This document shows positions 35,048 through 45,439 of a stretch of 64,000 nucleotides of DNA, piece by piece. A model generated the notes under the pieces. It ran no database searches, was not told the DNA's origin, and saw only the letters and a program-made list of their open reading frames with translations. Position 1 is the first letter of the stretch. Each line of letters opens with the position of its first letter. Source of the stretch: Alkalimarinus alittae (GTDB lineage Bacteria > Pseudomonadota > Gammaproteobacteria > Pseudomonadales > Oleiphilaceae); NCBI RefSeq assembly GCF_026016465.1, contig NZ_CP100390.1, positions 62,001-126,000 of the forward strand, given 5' to 3'. Made by a program: the position numbers and the translations under genes.

Positions 35048-36058
35048 TTACCAGTTATCTGGGCGTTTGAACTTAAATAATAATGGGCTTTTATCGCCTG
35101 ATTGTTGCCTGGGTTCTCCGTTATTATCCAACACAATGTAAATATGCTCGCCTGATCGAGCAATCCCTTCTGCTAACCCATAGCGGTCATTCTCAAATCT
35201 AAATTCGGGTGATTGTTCAGTCGCACGGTAGCTCCAGCAAACTTCAACAGTCCAGTTTTCATAGTCGCGGCGGCAAACCCTGAAGTAATTCCGCTCTAGG
35301 GTGTAGATCTTGGGTTGGCCCTGAGCATTTGTTTCTAGCCATAATCCAGTAAAGTCCGCATTTAAGGGACTAACGACCTCTTCATGGCTGATGAGCTTAA
35401 GTTTATTCATCGATGGAGGATGTGTTTTTTTAGTGATGCTCATTAAGCCCCTAGGTTCTCGTTCTAGTGCTACTAGTATGCGTGCTGAGTTGGCGGTAAT
35501 GCCTTCAAACCCTGTGTTTAATGTGGTTGCGAAGCCTAGTCTTTGCACCCTAGACGTTAGACTCTGGGTGATCCAGCTAGGGTGGCCAGTAGGATCTATT
35601 TTGGCTATTGCTGTAAGAGATTCGCTAGCTAAATAGAGGGAACCGTCGATGTTGCAGTGAATGCCCTCCCAATCAAATCGCTTACTGGTCCATCTTAGAG
35701 CCCAGTCAATTAGGCGCACTTGCCAAGTTATGTTGTCAGGTAAATCAGTAAACGGTGAGATTTTTCTAAAGGTTTTTATCTGAGCGTGTGTTGAGCTTTT
35801 ATCAGGTGCTGTATGTTGTGCTGATTTTGTGTTGTTTAGAGGAACAGAAAAAATGGTATGACTATGGCGGTCTGAGATCATCACTAAGTGTGAACCACAA
35901 AAAGAGAGACCTGAAGGTTGAAGATTGCTGACACCCGAAAGCGTCCAGTATTGTTCGAGTACCAACGAAGGTGTGTCGATCAGCTCTTTAGCCTCAATAG
36001 AATAGGTTGCTAAAGACAGTGCCAGAGCGAGTGCTTGATATAAGGGTAGGTCACGCAT
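35048..36058 (-). CDS. Exported propeller protein (phytase-like esterase / SdiA-regulated type)
   Basis: A 336-aa protein with a signal segment (MRDLPLYQALALALSLATYS) and repeated blade-like strands. The patterns DWEGIHCNIDGSLYLASES and ENDRYGLAEGIARSGEHIY are those of the secreted esterase-like activity of phytase family and the related SdiA-regulated propellers. A periplasmic or lipid-surface phosphoesterase is possible but no catalytic residue can be named with safety. Confidence 0.6.
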   Translation of the reverse strand: MRDLPLYQALALALSLATYSIEAKELIDTPSLVLEQYWTLSGVSNLQPSGLSFCGSHLVMISDRHSHTIFSVPLNNTKSAQHTAPDKSSTHAQIKTFRKISPFTDLPDNITWQVRLIDWALRWTSKRFDWEGIHCNIDGSLYLASESLTAIAKIDPTGHPSWITQSLTSRVQRLGFATTLNTGFEGITANSARILVALEREPRGLMSITKKTHPPSMNKLKLISHEEVVSPLNADFTGLWLETNAQGQPKIYTLERNYFRVCRRDYENWTVEVCWSYRATEQSPEFRFENDRYGLAEGIARSGEHIYIVLDNNGEPRQQSGDKSPLLFKFKRPDNW

Positions 36059-36255
36059 AATGGTTCCGGATCATAGGCTTATTCTTAAGCAGGTGAGCAT
36101 AAATGTTATAATATTGTAATTCCTATATCTCTTTTAACGATAAGGAAGGCGTTTTTTAAACGATCATAATTTAACCAATTTCTTGACTAAAACACTCAAG
36201 TTCTCAAGACTAAGGAGGTACCTTAATAAAAACAATAGATAGAGGAAGTGGTTTT

Positions 36256-36858
36256 ATGAGCTTAGGACATACTGTTGGGCTATTGACCCATCCCGATCAA
36301 GAGTGGGAAGCAATCCGTGAAGAGCATGAGTCTGTAAGTAAACTCTATCTCTCGCATCTCTTTATTTTAGCACTGTTGCCTGCTGTGGCGGCTTATTATG
36401 GCACAACTCAAGTGGGTTGGCAGGTAGGTGGCAGTGAAATCGTTAAACTAACGTCGAGTAGTGCTTTGCAGTTGTGTGCGCTGTTTTATTTGGCAACCTT
36501 GACGGGTATTTACATGATAGGTAGAGCTATCGACTTTTTTGCCACAACTTATGGGGTCGGAGAACACGAGCATAATGGCGTGATTTTGGCCGCTTATACG
36601 GCAACACCTTTGTTAGTGGTGGGCATTGTTGCTGTTTACCCAGTGTTATGGGTGAATATGTTGGCAGGTGTCGCGGCTGTCGCGTACTCGGTTTACCTTT
36701 TATATGAAGGGTTACCTATCTTGATGAAAATTCCAGAAGAGCGTGGTTTTATGTTCGCAACATCAGTGCTGACTGTAGGGCTTGTCATGCTGGTAGGGTT
36801 ATTAGCCATCACTGTTATTGTTTGGAGTGTCGGTGTCGGACCTGTTTATGTGAGTTAA
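36256..36858 (+). CDS. Yip1-family inner-membrane protein
   Basis: A 200-aa protein with a short cytoplasmic lead (LLTHPDQEWEAIREEHES, typical of bacterial Yip1-domain proteins) and five membrane helices. Family function in bacteria is unknown. It stands alone with GAGGAAG before the ATG. Confidence 0.85.
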   Translation: MSLGHTVGLLTHPDQEWEAIREEHESVSKLYLSHLFILALLPAVAAYYGTTQVGWQVGGSEIVKLTSSSALQLCALFYLATLTGIYMIGRAIDFFATTYGVGEHEHNGVILAAYTATPLLVVGIVAVYPVLWVNMLAGVAAVAYSVYLLYEGLPILMKIPEERGFMFATSVLTVGLVMLVGLLAITVIVWSVGVGPVYVS

Positions 36859-36884
36859 TCGAGCTTACTAATACGTTAATGTTA

Positions 36885-36911
36885 GATTGAAGGCAGGCTA
36901 TGCCTTCAATC
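36885..36911. terminator. Hairpin between convergent yip1-like and cti genes
   Basis: An 11-bp perfect stem (GATTGAAGGCA with its complement) and 5-base loop. It lacks a T-tract, but its position between converging genes supports a termination role. Confidence 0.5.
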
Positions 36912-36928
36912 GGCTACTGAATATTAGA

Positions 36929-39397
36929 TCACTTATTCTCATATCGACTTAGATCAAACCATCCTGCGTTGATGGGTTCTTGATTTAAATAATCTTGATT
37001 CAACCAATCGTTAATGGCCCAGAACCGAGAGTCTGTTCGCCTAACTCCAAATTCTTGGATGAATGATTCTTCGTCTTCGGGGGTATGAATGGCGCTTAGT
37101 TGGTCGACAAAATCTGCCAGTCGAGCTTCATTTACGTGGAAATAAAAATTCGGGTAACTGCCTACATAGTAGGGTGTGACTGTGAGGGTATCGTTTTCAG
37201 GCTCTAATCGTGAATCTTCATCCAGTAGGTATGAAATATTAGAGTGAGCACGATTGTGAATCAGAGAGTAACTAATTGCTGACTCAGTCGTATTGGATGG
37301 CTCAATAATAAGATATACCAACTCAGGAATAATGTTTAACTGAGTTCCGGTTATGCTTGCCAACCGTTGTACTTCAGGAAAAACACGTTTTTCCACCCCT
37401 TCTAATTGGGTGGGCGTACAAGGCTTTTTATCACATCGGTTTAACCGGTCTGATAAGTCTAGCGGTGAGAGATGGTTCTCTATATAGCCTAGTAATTCTG
37501 TTTTGCTGTCTTCTGTTTGATAGGCAATTCGTGTTTCACGCTCTGAGCCTGCGAGCGGCTTATCGAAGTAGCTGATCATGGAATTGTGTGTGCCTTTATA
37601 CCAGCTATCCCTGACAGGTTTACGTTGTGAAGAAGGTAGAAAATCGAGGAAATTATTTTCAGACTCCATCCTCAAATAATCCATATATAAACGCGTTGAT
37701 AGCTGGTGACCTGCGTTGCCATAGACGTTAAAGCCCGCGACCAGAAGGTAATGAATACGCTCGAAAATAGGGTAATCGAGCACCCAAACAGTCTTGGGCT
37801 CGCGACCAACCAATCCCTTTACGACGGTTGCACTATCGTAGTGTCGAAAGATGGTAAGCGCTGCGTTATCGTTGGCAACAGGGTTGTTGCTTGCGTCTAA
37901 AAGGTTGGTATTGCGGCCACTCCAAATGTTATCTAGGCTATTTTCTATGCCGCTTTTATACCGAGCATCTAAGTATTTATTTTTAGCCTTGCGATAGTCT
38001 TTTTGTGCATTGGCAAAGCGAAACCATATATCAATAGGGCTTAGTGTGTCTTCGCTGGCAGCGGGTAGGCGGAGGTTTTCTGCTTGCTGTGTAATAAAGC
38101 CTGTGTCATTACTAATTGTGTCACTTTCAGGGTTTAAAAATAGCGTCCAGAACTGATCATCAATCACATTTAGGGCGATTTGGCCTCGACAGACAGGCCC
38201 TTTAATAAACCCACCGATGAAGTATTGGGCCTCGTCCAACAGAAAGGTGTACCTTGATTTTGCAGGGATTGCCGCAAATGTCGTAAAAGGGTTTGATGCT
38301 TGCTCTGGGTCGTAAGAGGGGAGCGACTCAACGGTATAATTTGGCGCTAAAAACAGGTGTTTAAAGCGATTCATTCGCGCGTCATTTAGCGCATACACGA
38401 GATGCGTTTTATCTACAATCGTTGATTTGACCGGGCGTAAGCGGTAGTAGACCTGGTCAACCCCAGGAGGGTCATAAGGGCGAACGGTCGGTATTTCTTC
38501 AATAGCTTTTCCTGGTGGCGTGTAAGACCTCACGAGTCGGAAGAACTCACGTTTAGGGTTTGTATCAAAACGGATATGGCCAAGAAACAAGTGTTCGTAA
38601 ATATAGCGTGAGACAAGTTGTTGTTTTAATGACGGGGTATTGAAGAAGGCTTCCCATTCGATAACTGCTTGATGCGCTTGTTTAGAAATGGACGGTAGCG
38701 GGTCAAATTTTGCGCCTTCAGCGAGCCATTGGTTAATGGTTGAAAGCTCTTTCGTATTTAAACCGGGTAGACCAAAGGGCATTCCCCATAGCGGTTTTTG
38801 CGTTTCGTAGTAATCGAACTCTTCAATGGTTGGGCATTGTTGGCTTCGGTCTAGGCTAAGGTCAAAGGTGTCAGGGAGAGGTTTAGGTGTGCCGCCGTGA
38901 TCTGATAATGGGTTTATAAACTTTTGATTAAGCACGCGAAACAATAGCGACCCCATTAGGTCGGCTTCAGCACTTTCTATGCGCTCATTCAGAATGGGGT
39001 AAAACCCTTTATCACGCCACTCTTGGGTGGTCTTCGCATCTATGAACAGGCGAGTAGGGTCGGCTGAAGAGAGCCGTGCCGCTTCATAAACTCGGGCTTT
39101 ACTGGCGCCTCTATCAATCCCCTCATAAGACGTTAGCTTTTGTTGGCAAGGCGCATCATTACATGCGTGACAGGCTACGCAGCGAGAGTCGAGTATAGGC
39201 TTAACATCGTGGATAAAGGAGACGTGACCACGTTTTGCTCGCCCTTGAAACTCGCTCCAATCAATATTTCGGTCTGTTACTTCAGCACTGCCATAAAGCT
39301 CGTCGTAGTCAGTAGTATATATACTGCTACATCCGGCAACGATAAGGAGCAATAAAGTGGCGATACAACCATAGCGAGAAAGTGAACGAATCAGCAT
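36929..39397 (-). CDS. cti: Fatty acid cis/trans isomerase, copy 1
   Basis: An 822-aa Cti-family enzyme that converts cis-unsaturated membrane fatty acids to trans in place, stiffening membranes under solvent or heat stress. It carries a haem-binding RCVACHACNDAPCQ motif (CxxCH, residues about 72-85). The N-terminus looks like a lipoprotein signal with lipobox VAGC, so it should be anchored in the periplasm. The protein is closely similar throughout to the next gene upstream (copy 2), with the same length, so the pair arose by tandem duplication. The ATG follows 61 bases after copy 2 ends. Confidence 0.9.
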   Translation of the reverse strand: MLIRSLSRYGCIATLLLLIVAGCSSIYTTDYDELYGSAEVTDRNIDWSEFQGRAKRGHVSFIHDVKPILDSRCVACHACNDAPCQQKLTSYEGIDRGASKARVYEAARLSSADPTRLFIDAKTTQEWRDKGFYPILNERIESAEADLMGSLLFRVLNQKFINPLSDHGGTPKPLPDTFDLSLDRSQQCPTIEEFDYYETQKPLWGMPFGLPGLNTKELSTINQWLAEGAKFDPLPSISKQAHQAVIEWEAFFNTPSLKQQLVSRYIYEHLFLGHIRFDTNPKREFFRLVRSYTPPGKAIEEIPTVRPYDPPGVDQVYYRLRPVKSTIVDKTHLVYALNDARMNRFKHLFLAPNYTVESLPSYDPEQASNPFTTFAAIPAKSRYTFLLDEAQYFIGGFIKGPVCRGQIALNVIDDQFWTLFLNPESDTISNDTGFITQQAENLRLPAASEDTLSPIDIWFRFANAQKDYRKAKNKYLDARYKSGIENSLDNIWSGRNTNLLDASNNPVANDNAALTIFRHYDSATVVKGLVGREPKTVWVLDYPIFERIHYLLVAGFNVYGNAGHQLSTRLYMDYLRMESENNFLDFLPSSQRKPVRDSWYKGTHNSMISYFDKPLAGSERETRIAYQTEDSKTELLGYIENHLSPLDLSDRLNRCDKKPCTPTQLEGVEKRVFPEVQRLASITGTQLNIIPELVYLIIEPSNTTESAISYSLIHNRAHSNISYLLDEDSRLEPENDTLTVTPYYVGSYPNFYFHVNEARLADFVDQLSAIHTPEDEESFIQEFGVRRTDSRFWAINDWLNQDYLNQEPINAGWFDLSRYENK

Positions 39398-39458
39398 AAG
39401 GTATCAATGTCTTTGTATATGCAGGTCAACCTGCTTTCATCGAATGTCATCTATTTTA

Positions 39459-41927
39459 CTATCTGTTCTCATACCGGTTTAGGTCAAACCACCCCGATCT
39501 AATGGGTTCTTGCTTTAAATAGTCTTCGTTAACCCAATCATTAATAGCCCAGAACCGTGGATCTGTTCTTCTTATACCAAAACGTTGAACAAATGCTGTT
39601 TCATCTTCAGGTGTTTGAATCGCGACCAATTGGTCTACAAAATCAGTTAATTGGCTTTCGTTTACATTGTAATAGAAGTTCGGGTAACTGCCGACATAGT
39701 AGGGTGTGACCGTCAGCGTATCATTTTCGGGTTCTAATCTAGCGTCTTCGTCTAGTAAATATGAAACATTAGAGTGAGCACGATTGTGAATCAACGAGTA
39801 GCTAACGGCTGATTCATCTTTATTAGAGGGCTCAACTCTTAGATAGGCTAGCTCAGGGATCGGGTTTAATTGAGTTCCCGTTATGCTCGCTAGTCGCTGA
39901 ATTTCTGGGAGAATGCGCTTTTCAAAAGCGGGTAAATGGTTAGGTATACAGGCCTTTGTATCACAACGATTTATCGGGTCAGATAGATCTAGACTTGATA
40001 AGTGGCCTTGCATATAACCTAGCAATTCAGTTTTACTATTATCTGTTCGATACGTTACTCGTGTTTTTCGTTCTGTTCCTGTGAATTGTCTATCGAAGTA
40101 GTTTCTCACTCTGATTTTAGTGCCTTTATACCAGCTATTTCTTATCGGTTTTCGTTGTGCTATTGGTAGAAAATCGAGAAAGTTATTTTCAGACTCCATT
40201 CTCAAATAATCCATATATCGACGGGTCGATAGCTGATGACCGGCATTGCCATACACGTTAAAGCCTGCGACCAGCAAATAATGGATTCGTTCAAAAAGAG
40301 GGTAGTCGAGCACCCAAACGGTTTTGGGCTCACTGCCAATTAGCCCTTTTACGACGGTGGCGCTGTCATAATGACGGAATATAGTGAGGGCGGCATTATC
40401 ATTTGCCAACGCGTTATTATCGGCGTCTTTCAAGTTATTGTTGCTGCCACTCCAAATACTCTCTAGGCTATTTTCTATACCGTTAGTATATTGAGCGTCT
40501 AAGTACTTCTCTTTAGCCTCACGGTAGGTCTTTTGGCCCTCGGCATACTTAATCCATATATCGTAAAAGCGTAAAGAGCCTTCACTAGCAGCAGGAAGGC
40601 GAAGGTTGTTTGCTTGCTGCGCAATAAAGGCGGTGTCTTTGCTAATAGCGCTTTTATCAGGGTCTAAAAATAGTGCCCAGAACTGGTCATCAATCACATT
40701 CAGAGCGACTTGGCCGCGACAAACTGGCCCTTTAATAAACCCGCTAATGAAATACTGGGCTTCGTCTAGTAGAAAAATGTATCTTGATCTTGCGGGAATA
40801 GCCGCAAAGGTTATGAACGGGTTTGATGCTTGTGTGGTGTCGTAAGAAGGCAGTGAATCAACCGTATATTCTGGCTCGATAAAGAGCGTTTTAAAGCGCT
40901 TCATACGATCATCACTAAGCTCGTAGACTAAGTGTGTTTTATCCACAATCGTTGACGTGATGGGGCGTAAGCGGTAGTAAAATTGCTCAACACCTGGGTG
41001 GTCATAAGGGCGAACGGTAGGTATTTCATTAATACTTTTTCCAGGAGGCGTATAAGACCTTACTAGCTTGAAAAACTCACGACCAGGGCTGCTATTGAAG
41101 CGGAGGTTACCAAGAAAAAGGTGCTCGTAAATATAGCGTGAAGCAAGCTGTTGCTTTAATGATGGCGTGTTGAGAAAGGCTTCCCATTCCGTCACCGCTT
41201 TTTGCGCCTGCTCTGAAACGGGCGGTACTGGGTCAAATTTTGCGCCTTCAGCAAGCCACTGGCTTACTGTTGAAAACTCAGCGGAGCTTAAGCCTGGAAG
41301 GCCAAACGGCATACCCCAAAGTGGGTTTTGTTTCTCGTAGTGGTCAAACTCTTCGATAGTTGGGCATTGCTGGCTTCGGTCTAGGCTAAGATCAAATGTC
41401 TCTGGGAGCGGCTGAGGCGTGCCGCCGTGATCAGGAAGAGGGTTAGCCATTTTTTGATTAAGCACACGAAATAATAACGAGCCCATTTGGTCTGCATCTG
41501 TAGTTTGAGTGCGCTCATTCAGAATCGGATAAAACCCCTTGTCACGCCACCCTTGAGTACTTTTTGCATCGATGAATAGCCGCGTAGGGTCTGCTGAGGT
41601 CAGCCGAGCTGCGTCATAAACCATCGCTTTACTGGCACCTCGGTCAATGCCCTCAGAAGATGTTAATTTTTGTTGGCAAGGGGCATCATTGCATGCGTGA
41701 CAAGCTATACAGCGAGCATCGAGAATAGGTTTAACATCGTTTACAAAGGATAACTTGCCTTGCTGAGTCCTCACTTTAGACTCATCGGCGCTAATTTCAC
41801 GCTCTTGCACTTCGGCAGGGCCAAACATCTGATCATAGTTTGTTTTGTATCCGAATGCGCAGCCCGTAACGACAAGGGCGGTTATAATAATCAGTAAAAA
41901 GGAGCGAGAAAGTTGATTGGTTAGCAT
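39459..41927 (-). CDS. cti: Fatty acid cis/trans isomerase, copy 2
   Basis: An 822-aa paralogue of the downstream gene, with the same cytochrome-type RCIACHACNDAPCQ site, lipobox VTGC and overall length. Differences concentrate in the N-terminal leader and in surface segments (for example residues 38-55). Both copies look intact, with no frameshift, so both could function, perhaps with different substrates or induction. It is the upstream gene of the pair and probably carries the promoter. Confidence 0.9.
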   Translation of the reverse strand: MLTNQLSRSFLLIIITALVVTGCAFGYKTNYDQMFGPAEVQEREISADESKVRTQQGKLSFVNDVKPILDARCIACHACNDAPCQQKLTSSEGIDRGASKAMVYDAARLTSADPTRLFIDAKSTQGWRDKGFYPILNERTQTTDADQMGSLLFRVLNQKMANPLPDHGGTPQPLPETFDLSLDRSQQCPTIEEFDHYEKQNPLWGMPFGLPGLSSAEFSTVSQWLAEGAKFDPVPPVSEQAQKAVTEWEAFLNTPSLKQQLASRYIYEHLFLGNLRFNSSPGREFFKLVRSYTPPGKSINEIPTVRPYDHPGVEQFYYRLRPITSTIVDKTHLVYELSDDRMKRFKTLFIEPEYTVDSLPSYDTTQASNPFITFAAIPARSRYIFLLDEAQYFISGFIKGPVCRGQVALNVIDDQFWALFLDPDKSAISKDTAFIAQQANNLRLPAASEGSLRFYDIWIKYAEGQKTYREAKEKYLDAQYTNGIENSLESIWSGSNNNLKDADNNALANDNAALTIFRHYDSATVVKGLIGSEPKTVWVLDYPLFERIHYLLVAGFNVYGNAGHQLSTRRYMDYLRMESENNFLDFLPIAQRKPIRNSWYKGTKIRVRNYFDRQFTGTERKTRVTYRTDNSKTELLGYMQGHLSSLDLSDPINRCDTKACIPNHLPAFEKRILPEIQRLASITGTQLNPIPELAYLRVEPSNKDESAVSYSLIHNRAHSNVSYLLDEDARLEPENDTLTVTPYYVGSYPNFYYNVNESQLTDFVDQLVAIQTPEDETAFVQRFGIRRTDPRFWAINDWVNEDYLKQEPIRSGWFDLNRYENR

Positions 41928-42139
41928 AAGATATTATCGACGAATATTAGCCTAAGGTTGTTGAATTATAGAGTAAAACGATAGTCAGTCAATCATGGGT
42001 AGAGCGGCAGTTGAATACGTTTTACCTGAATTTAATGCATGCAGCTGAGGTGGTGCTTGCAGATTTAATTAATAAGAAAATTAATAATCGGGTAGAATGC
42101 GACGCTTAACATCCCTTAAATTTATAAACGTACTGACTA

Positions 42140-42943
42140 ATGAATTACAACGCTATACAAGACGCCTTTTTTAAACTTAAAAGTAATAGACTATTTGAAT
42201 TATTCGTTATATTTATCATTATTGTCTCAGCGCTTGAGATCGGTGCTAAAACCTATCAGCTACCTGACACTGCTGTTACCTTTACCCAATTTTTAGACCT
42301 GTTCATCACGCTTTTCTTTTTGGTTGAGATCACCATTCGTTTTATTGCTGAACCTGAGAAGAAGCAGTTTTTTAAAAGTGGTTGGAATATCTTTGATACA
42401 TTGGTGGTGGTGATCAGTTTAATCCCCATCAGTGATTCTGAAATGGCGCTGCTTGCACGTCTGGTTAGGGTGTTCCGTGTGTTGAGAATGGTTTCGGTCA
42501 TTCCGGAACTGCGGATTCTGATCAACTCATTAATCAAAGCACTACCCCAGCTAGGGTATGTTATGTTGCTGATGTTTATCATTTTTTACATCTACGCAGC
42601 TATTGGTAGTTTCTTATTTAATACGATCAATCCTGTGTTGTGGGGCAATATCGCGATCTCAATGTTAACGCTGTTTAGGGTCATGACGTTTGAAGATTGG
42701 ACTGATGTTCAATATGAAACCATGGAAGTTTATCCGTATAGCTGGATTTTCTATCTCTCTTTTATCTTCTTTACCGCCTTTGCTTTCTTAAATATGGTGA
42801 TTGGCATAGTGGTCAATGTCATGGAAGAAGAGCATGCTAAAGCGCGAGCAGAAGAGCATGAAGGCGAGCCAACGATTGTTGACCTTCATAGTGAGATAAA
42901 AGAGCTAAAACAGATGATCGTGGAGCTGCAAAAGAAACAGTGA
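42140..42943 (+). CDS. Bacterial voltage-gated cation channel (BacNav/CavAb-like)
   Basis: A 267-aa one-domain channel: four sensor helices with S4 arginines at 107, 110, 113 and 116 (LLARLVRVFRVLRMVS), then S5, a pore loop and S6, then a C-terminal coiled coil (about 245-267). The filter is TFEDWTD (183-189). The known sodium channel NavAb has TLESWSM and its calcium-selective mutant CavAb has TLDDWSD; this protein has the two extra Asp of CavAb while keeping the Glu. Four subunits should form the channel. Calcium permeation is inference. Confidence 0.88.
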   Translation: MNYNAIQDAFFKLKSNRLFELFVIFIIIVSALEIGAKTYQLPDTAVTFTQFLDLFITLFFLVEITIRFIAEPEKKQFFKSGWNIFDTLVVVISLIPISDSEMALLARLVRVFRVLRMVSVIPELRILINSLIKALPQLGYVMLLMFIIFYIYAAIGSFLFNTINPVLWGNIAISMLTLFRVMTFEDWTDVQYETMEVYPYSWIFYLSFIFFTAFAFLNMVIGIVVNVMEEEHAKARAEEHEGEPTIVDLHSEIKELKQMIVELQKKQ

Positions 42944-42980
42944 TTTAGCGTAAACACACGAGTTCGCTTATTTAGATTGA

Positions 42981-43030
42981 AGCCCATAACAAGGTGCATA
43001 TTATTGCTGCACACTTGCTATGGGCTTTTT
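42981..43030. terminator. Intrinsic terminator between the channel gene and metE
   Basis: Bases 42981-42998 pair with 43008-43026 (17 pairs with one mismatch and one bulge), and TTTTT follows at 43026-43030 on the plus strand. It ends the channel transcript and probably the convergent metE transcript as well. Confidence 0.8.
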
Positions 43031-43031
43031 G

Positions 43032-45311
43032 TTACAGCGCTGCCTGCCGTAGCGTGGCCGCTGCCGACATCATGTTTTTAAGCGCGGGTACAACTTCTTC
43101 CCATTTTCGGGTTTTTAACCCGCAGTCCGGGTTGACCCATAAGCGGTCAGCGGGCACACGCTGGGCGGCTTTGTTCATTAGTTCCACTATTGCCTGCTCG
43201 CTGGGAATATTCGGCGAGTGGATGTCATACACCCCGGGCCCAATTTCATTGGGGTACTTAAAGTGGTCAAAGACATCTAATAGCTCCATGTCTGAACGCG
43301 ACGTTTCAATGGTGATCACGTCTGCATCCATGTGGGCAATGGACTCAATAATGTCATTGAACTCGGAATAACACATATGCGTGTGAATCTGCGTGTCATC
43401 GGCAACGCCATTGGCGGTGATTCTGAAACTCTCAACAGCCCAATCAAGATAATGTTGCCATTGTGCACGTCTTAACGGTAAGCCTTCACGCAAGGCGGCT
43501 TCATCAATTTGAATAATTCTAACGCCCGCTTTTTCAAGGTCTTGTACTTCTTCACGAATCGCCAGTGCCAGTTGAAGGCAGGTGTCTTTACGCGGTTGAT
43601 CGTCTCGTACAAATGACCAGTTTAGAATGGTCACAGGCCCTGTCAGCATGCCTTTCATTGGTTTTTGGGTGAGTGACTGAGCGTACTGTGTCCACTTCAC
43701 GGTCATGGGTTTAGGCCGCGTGATATCACCCAATATAATCGGTGGTTTAACGCAACGTGAGCCATAAGACTGCACCCATGCAAACTGGGTAAACACAAAG
43801 CCACCTAACTGCTCGCCAAAGTACTCAACCATGTCATTACGTTCGGCTTCTCCGTGCACTAACACATCGAGTCCTAAGGCTTCTTGTTGCTCAATGCTGT
43901 AGCGTATCTCTTTTTCAATCAGAGTTTGGTATTCATCTTCTGTTAGGTTGCCCTGCCGAAGGGCTTGTCTGACTTTACGTATTTCAGGCGTCTGCGGGAA
44001 AGACCCTATCGTGGTGGTGGGGAAGGCGGGCAGTTTTAGCTTACTGCGTTGTTTTTCTGCTCTTACCTTATAGTGACTGTTACGTTCCCCCAATGTGGTT
44101 GTAATGTTCGATATGGCATTTTTGACCTCGGCTTTATGCACTCGTGTAGAGTTTTTTCTGCTGGCAATAGCAGCGGCATTCTCGGCTAGCGCATCGGCTA
44201 CTGAATCACGACCGTGGTTGATCGCCTGGGCCAATAGCCTGATTTCTTCTAGCTTTTGTAGCGCAAATGACAACCATGATGTAGTTTCGCTATCGAGTTT
44301 TTGCTCTTTATTCAAATCAACAGGCACATGCAATAGAGAGCATGAGGGAGCCAACCATAATCGGTCTTTCAGTCTGGCGGCCACAGGTTCTAACCAATCA
44401 AGCAGGCTGTTGAGGTCTGCTTTCCAAATATTACGACCATTCACAACGCCGAGTGATAATATTTTGTGAGTGGGGAGCCAGTCAACGAGCCTAGGGACTT
44501 CATCGCGCGCATTTACGGCATCCAAATGTAAGCCTGCTACCGGTAACTCACAAGCTAGCTGTAGGTTTTCTTGTAGTTGGCCAAAATAGGTGGTGAGTAA
44601 TAACTTGATAGGCGCACTTTTTAAATGATGATAAGCCTGATGGAAGGCGTATACCCAATCTCGGTCGAGCTCGGTGACTAAAATCGGCTCATCGATCTGA
44701 ACCCATTCAACCCCTTGCTGACTCAATACATTAAGGAGTTCGCCATACACGGGCAAAAGGCGTTCAAGTAGGTCTAGTTTTGAAGCGCTGTCTTTTTCTT
44801 TGCATAACCAAAGATAAGTCACAGGCCCGATAATAACGGGTTTTACCTGAGGGTGAGTGGCTTGCGCTTCCAAGATTTGATCTAACAAACGTGAGGCATC
44901 TAAGCTGAAGTCAGTGTCAGCGGTGACTTCTGGCACTATATAATGGTAATTAGTATCAAACCACTTGGTCATTTCACCTGCTTGTACACACTGGCAGTCA
45001 CTTTCATGCCCTGAGCGGCCACGAGCGACGCGGAAGTATTGATCTAGTGTGTTGGCTTCTTTTGCCTGTGCGCGCTCAGGTACGTTGCCCAAGGTAAAGC
45101 TCATATCTAATACTTGGTCGTACAATGAAAAATCACCCACGGGTACATAATTCAGATTGCTTTGCTGCTGCAGGTGAGTCTGGCGTAATCGTTTTGCCGT
45201 CTCATTCAATGCGTCGTATGACGCTTGTTTATTCCAATAAGCTTCTAGTGCAAATTTAAGTTCCCTGTTTGCCCCAATACGAGGAAAGCCAAGGTTGTGT
45301 GTAATGGCCAT
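43032..45311 (-). CDS. metE: Cobalamin-independent methionine synthase MetE
   Basis: A 759-aa MetE with duplicated barrel halves. Zinc ligands are visible in the C-terminal half: [10 protein letters not shown] (His and Cys), then an acidic residue, and [11 protein letters not shown] (Cys). The start [17 protein letters not shown] is diagnostic. It makes methionine from homocysteine without vitamin B12. It is divergent from metR, its activator, which is the enterobacterial arrangement. Confidence 0.97.
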   Translation of the reverse strand: MAITHNLGFPRIGANRELKFALEAYWNKQASYDALNETAKRLRQTHLQQQSNLNYVPVGDFSLYDQVLDMSFTLGNVPERAQAKEANTLDQYFRVARGRSGHESDCQCVQAGEMTKWFDTNYHYIVPEVTADTDFSLDASRLLDQILEAQATHPQVKPVIIGPVTYLWLCKEKDSASKLDLLERLLPVYGELLNVLSQQGVEWVQIDEPILVTELDRDWVYAFHQAYHHLKSAPIKLLLTTYFGQLQENLQLACELPVAGLHLDAVNARDEVPRLVDWLPTHKILSLGVVNGRNIWKADLNSLLDWLEPVAARLKDRLWLAPSCSLLHVPVDLNKEQKLDSETTSWLSFALQKLEEIRLLAQAINHGRDSVADALAENAAAIASRKNSTRVHKAEVKNAISNITTTLGERNSHYKVRAEKQRSKLKLPAFPTTTIGSFPQTPEIRKVRQALRQGNLTEDEYQTLIEKEIRYSIEQQEALGLDVLVHGEAERNDMVEYFGEQLGGFVFTQFAWVQSYGSRCVKPPIILGDITRPKPMTVKWTQYAQSLTQKPMKGMLTGPVTILNWSFVRDDQPRKDTCLQLALAIREEVQDLEKAGVRIIQIDEAALREGLPLRRAQWQHYLDWAVESFRITANGVADDTQIHTHMCYSEFNDIIESIAHMDADVITIETSRSDMELLDVFDHFKYPNEIGPGVYDIHSPNIPSEQAIVELMNKAAQRVPADRLWVNPDCGLKTRKWEEVVPALKNMMSAAATLRQAAL

Positions 45312-45390
45312 GATCTGTCTCCTTTGAATGTTATAAAACAGATTAATGGCTTTTTTTCATGAATGATAATGGTTAATTTTCACATATCTA

Positions 45391-45403
45391 TGAATTATAC
45401 TCA
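45391..45403. promoter_or_regulatory. MetR-box-like site between metE and metR
   Basis: TGAATTATACTCA fits the MetR consensus TGAA-N5-TTCA with one mismatch. A second, weaker TGAA...TTTTCA arrangement lies at about 45360-45381. Confidence 0.5.
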
Positions 45404-45439
45404 TGGTTTTATTTGGGTTGATCAATCGTAGGTCATGAC

